From assembly GCF_001905545.1 (NCBI RefSeq), contig NZ_LIPD01000011.1:187495-251494 (forward strand): a DNA stretch of 64,000 bases, read 5' to 3'. The position numbers and the translations under genes were made by a program. The notes below the pieces were generated by a model. It did not search any database. It saw nothing but the letters and a program-made list of their open reading frames with translations, and had not been told where the DNA came from. Source of the DNA: Streptomyces sp. CB02056 (GTDB taxonomy: Bacteria; Actinomycetota; Actinomycetes; Streptomycetales; Streptomycetaceae). Below, piece by piece: positions 63,601 to 64,000 of the stretch. Numbering within the stretch: the first letter of the stretch is position 1; each line of letters opens with the position of its first letter.

Positions 63601-64000
63601 GACAGCGCGCCGCCGGTGCCCTCCTCCGTCCAGCCGGCCGGCAGGACGGCCAGCCAGTCGCCGGAGAGCCCGGGCGGGGCGGCCGGGTCGGCGAGCCGCT
63701 GCCACTCGACGCGGTAGCGCCAGGAGTCCAGCAGCGAACGGTCCTGGCGCTCGCGCCGCCAGGAGGAGAGCGCGGGCAGCAGGTCGCCCAGCGAGCGCTG
63801 CTCCTCCTCGGCCAGCCGGAGGCTCGAACCGAGGGCGGCCAGGTCCTGCTGCTCGACGGCGGCCCAGAAGGAGGCGTCCGCCGGGTCGGCGGCGCCCGCG
63901 ACGGGCGCGGCGTCCAGCCAGAAGCGGCGGCGCTGGAAGGCGTAGGTGGGCAGGTCGACCCGGCGCGCGCCGGAACCGGCGAAGAACGCCGCCCAGTCGG
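57162..64000 (-). CDS. Type I PKS, partial: [AT outside]-KR(A-type)-ACP, KS-AT(malonyl)-KR(B-type)-ACP
   Basis: The frame stays open to base 64000, entering in the linker after an AT, so the gene continues to the right. The first visible module has a KR dimerisation element (about 63700-63900). Its KR (about 62570-63080) has Tyr at 62646-62648, no LDD motif and a Trp in SSVAGVWG, so it is A-type. ACP Ser is at 62142-62144. The second module has KS (Cys at 61449-61451), AT with GHSVGE (Ser at 60117-60119) and HAFH at 59817-59828 (malonyl), a dimerisation element, KR with LDD and Tyr at 58074-58076 (B-type), and ACP Ser at 57564-57566. Both visible modules stop at the hydroxyl. The C-terminal tail (about 57165-57420) is a docking region. 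The loading domain for the aromatic starter is not in view. Confidence 0.93.
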   Translation of the reverse strand, partial: DWAAFFAGSGARRVDLPTYAFQRRRFWLDAAPVAGAADPADASFWAAVEQQDLAALGSSLRLAEEEQRSLGDLLPALSSWRRERQDRSLLDSWRYRVEWQRLADPAAPPGLSGDWLAVLPAGWTEEGTGGALSALRARGARVLTVAAAEGEDCAGLAARLRAAAGERQPDGVLSLLALDEREARPGVPAALPDTVLLLNALDEAGLDAPLWCATRGAVAAGTGDRVSPAQAQLWGLGRVAALECPVRWGGLVDLPETVDGKAADRLAAVLAGGSGEDQAAVRADGLYARRLVRAAGGAAGREWRPRGTVLVTGGTGALGARIGRWLAANGAEHVVLTGRRGGAAAGAAALEAELSALGARVTVAACDVADRAALAGLLDGLGPLSAVVHAAGSGAMGPLRELDADALAASSAAKVTGAAHLDELLDGQELDAFVLMSSVAGVWGGGGQAAYGAANAFLDALAEQRRARGLTATSVAWGPWAGEGMSAGQEGPLRRMGLGALAPDLAVAALRQALDLDDTAVTVTEVDWSRFHPGFTAVRPSPLLGALAEVRELERAEERPAPADDAASALRSALAGLPVAERSRSLVELVSGLAAEVLGHPTADGIEVVRPFQEQGFDSLTAVELRDRLARSTGVRLPSTLLFDHPTPEAVAARLLGELLGEDGSAAAPTAGPVDAGEPIAIIGMSCRYPGGVGSPEELWQLVAQGRDAVGGFPQDRGWDTAALFSDDPEQPGTCYASEGGFLYDAAGFDAAFFGINPREALATDPQQRLLLETSWEAFEHAGVDPVSARGSRTGVFTGISYHDYAARFSTVPEEVEGYLGNGSSASVASGRIAYTLGLEGPAVSVDTACSSSLVALHLAGQALRSGECSLALAGGVAVMSTPGSFIEFSRQRGLAPDGRCKAFAEAADGTGWGEGVGMLLLERLSDARRNGHPVLAVLRGSAVNQDGASNGLTAPNGPSQERVIRQALDRAGLAATEVDVVEAHGTGTRLGDPIEAQALLATYGQDRERPLLLGSLKSNIGHTQAAAGVGGVIKMVEAMRRGTVPRTLHVDAPSSQVDWSAGAVELLTEARDWPETGRPRRAGVSSFGVSGTNAHVILEHAPEEQPAEESAEEAPAPGALPFLLSAKTDQALRDQARRLRDHLDTEAASADLGLSLAVSRTQFAHRAALVAADPDGLRAGLEALAAGEAAPELVRGTVSPGRTAFLFTGQGAQRMGMGSELYAAYPVFAAAFDEVCAELDRHLERPLREVIAEGGEPLDRTGWTQPALFAVEVALYRLVESWGVRPDFLAGHSVGELAAAHAAGVLSLADAATLVAARGRLMERLPAGGAMVAVAAAEAEVLPLLGGEVAVAAVNGPRATVLAGPEEAVLRIAGQLADAGHRTRRLRVSHAFHSPLMDPMLAEFREVAAALTYHKPRIPVVSGTGRPVAAEELCTAEYWVGQIRAAVRFDDVFRRLAADGVSRYLELGPDGVLTAMGQDCLAGTAPEGGFALLPALRRDRPEAAALVRAVGALHTLGAEVDWPAFFAAAGAAASRRVELPTYAFQRERFWLDGPAPAADPVDTAFWAAVEQQDLAALGASLRLAEEEQRSLGEVLPALSSWRHRKRDGSRLDSWRYRAGWQRLPEPRADRPMGTWLAVLPAGGAPAAVEGALAALERHGADLLRVTVAPDGLDRSTLAGPLRQALDGTAPTGVLSLLALADGADEHTVTSGAVALLQALGDLAPDAPLWCATRAGVTVGGQVASPAQAALWGLGRAAALEHPDRWGGLVDLPEEFDGPAGDRLAALLAGGSGEDQVAVRPDGLYGRRLLPAPSARRGDAPGWDPEGTVLITGGTGALGARLARHLVAGHGVRHLLLTSRSGPGAPGAADLTAGLRALGATVTVTACDAADRDRLAALLADIPAEHPLTAVVHAAGVLDDGVIDALTPERLATVLRAKAASARHLHELTLDLEPAAFVLFSSFSGTLGAPGQANYAAANAYLDALAERRAALGLPATSVAWGPWDEGGMAAGGEVLERARRTGVTPLAPESGLAALDAALAQGDTAVAVVDVDWSRFAPGFVAARPSRLLAELPAVRALAPERDGPAAAAEDGNALAARLAGVSAAERERVLLELVRRLTAEVLGHRGPEAVEPRKGFLELGFDSLTAVELRNRLGGATGLPLPATLLFDHPDPVALAALLAGRLAPVEDTAGEPDVFAGLDALEAALTDAGLDDEDGRRVTVRLETLLAKWREFRGAGVAVRGVPAPGAAATVEADLELQAASVDEVLSLIDAEFGL

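Overview
The window is very GC-rich actinomycete DNA, most likely Streptomyces or Kitasatospora. The evidence is strong G/C third-position bias, long antisense shadow ORFs, GGAG-type ribosome binding sites, a LAL-family regulator and modular type I polyketide synthases. It holds one unrelated giant gene on the left and most of a polyketide gene cluster on the right. The cluster runs off the right edge.

Left part (1-17 kb). A plus-strand gene that is already open at base 2 encodes at least 4737 residues of a toxin-like protein. It carries two TcdA/TcdB-type glycosyltransferase domains, a GlnD-like nucleotidyltransferase domain, a C80-like cysteine protease domain lying between the two glycosyltransferases, and about three cycles of metzincin-like protease and EndoU-like modules. 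It ends at a strong hairpin. It faces a convergent soluble two-component pair, which is divergent from a leuA-like gene. The leuA-like gene has a recognisable promoter, followed by three 29-bp-spaced direct repeats in what should be its transcribed leader.

Middle part (17-29 kb, plus strand). The leuA-like gene and a 915-residue LAL/LuxR regulator precede a six-gene operon: dpgA, dpgB, dpgC, a benzoylformate-decarboxylase-like ThDP enzyme, an aldehyde dehydrogenase and dpgD. Read together, these should turn malonyl-CoA into 3,5-dihydroxyphenylacetyl-CoA, then 3,5-dihydroxyphenylglyoxylate, 3,5-dihydroxybenzaldehyde and 3,5-dihydroxybenzoate. There is no aminotransferase, so the acid, not dihydroxyphenylglycine, is the expected product, presumably the PKS starter unit.

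Right part (29-64 kb, minus strand). Four PKS genes are read from right to left and followed by tailoring genes: FAD monooxygenase, MDR oxidoreductase, methyltransferase with a zinc ribbon, and Vat-like acetyltransferase. A perfect hairpin closes this run. A second MDR oxidoreductase lies beyond it. Visible modules in order are: (AT outside window)-KR(A-type)-ACP; KS-AT(malonyl)-KR-ACP; KS-AT(methylmalonyl)-DH-ER-KR-ACP; KS-AT(malonyl)-DH-KR-ACP; KS-AT(methylmalonyl)-DH-KR-ACP; KS-AT(methylmalonyl)-KR-ACP-TE. By collinearity the chain ends in a methyl-branched conjugated diene next to a beta-hydroxy-alpha-methyl acyl terminus. A dihydroxybenzoate primer plus quinone-type redox tailoring recalls the mixed type III/type I logic of kendomycin and venemycin, but I cannot assign a known product. 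The loading module lies outside the window.
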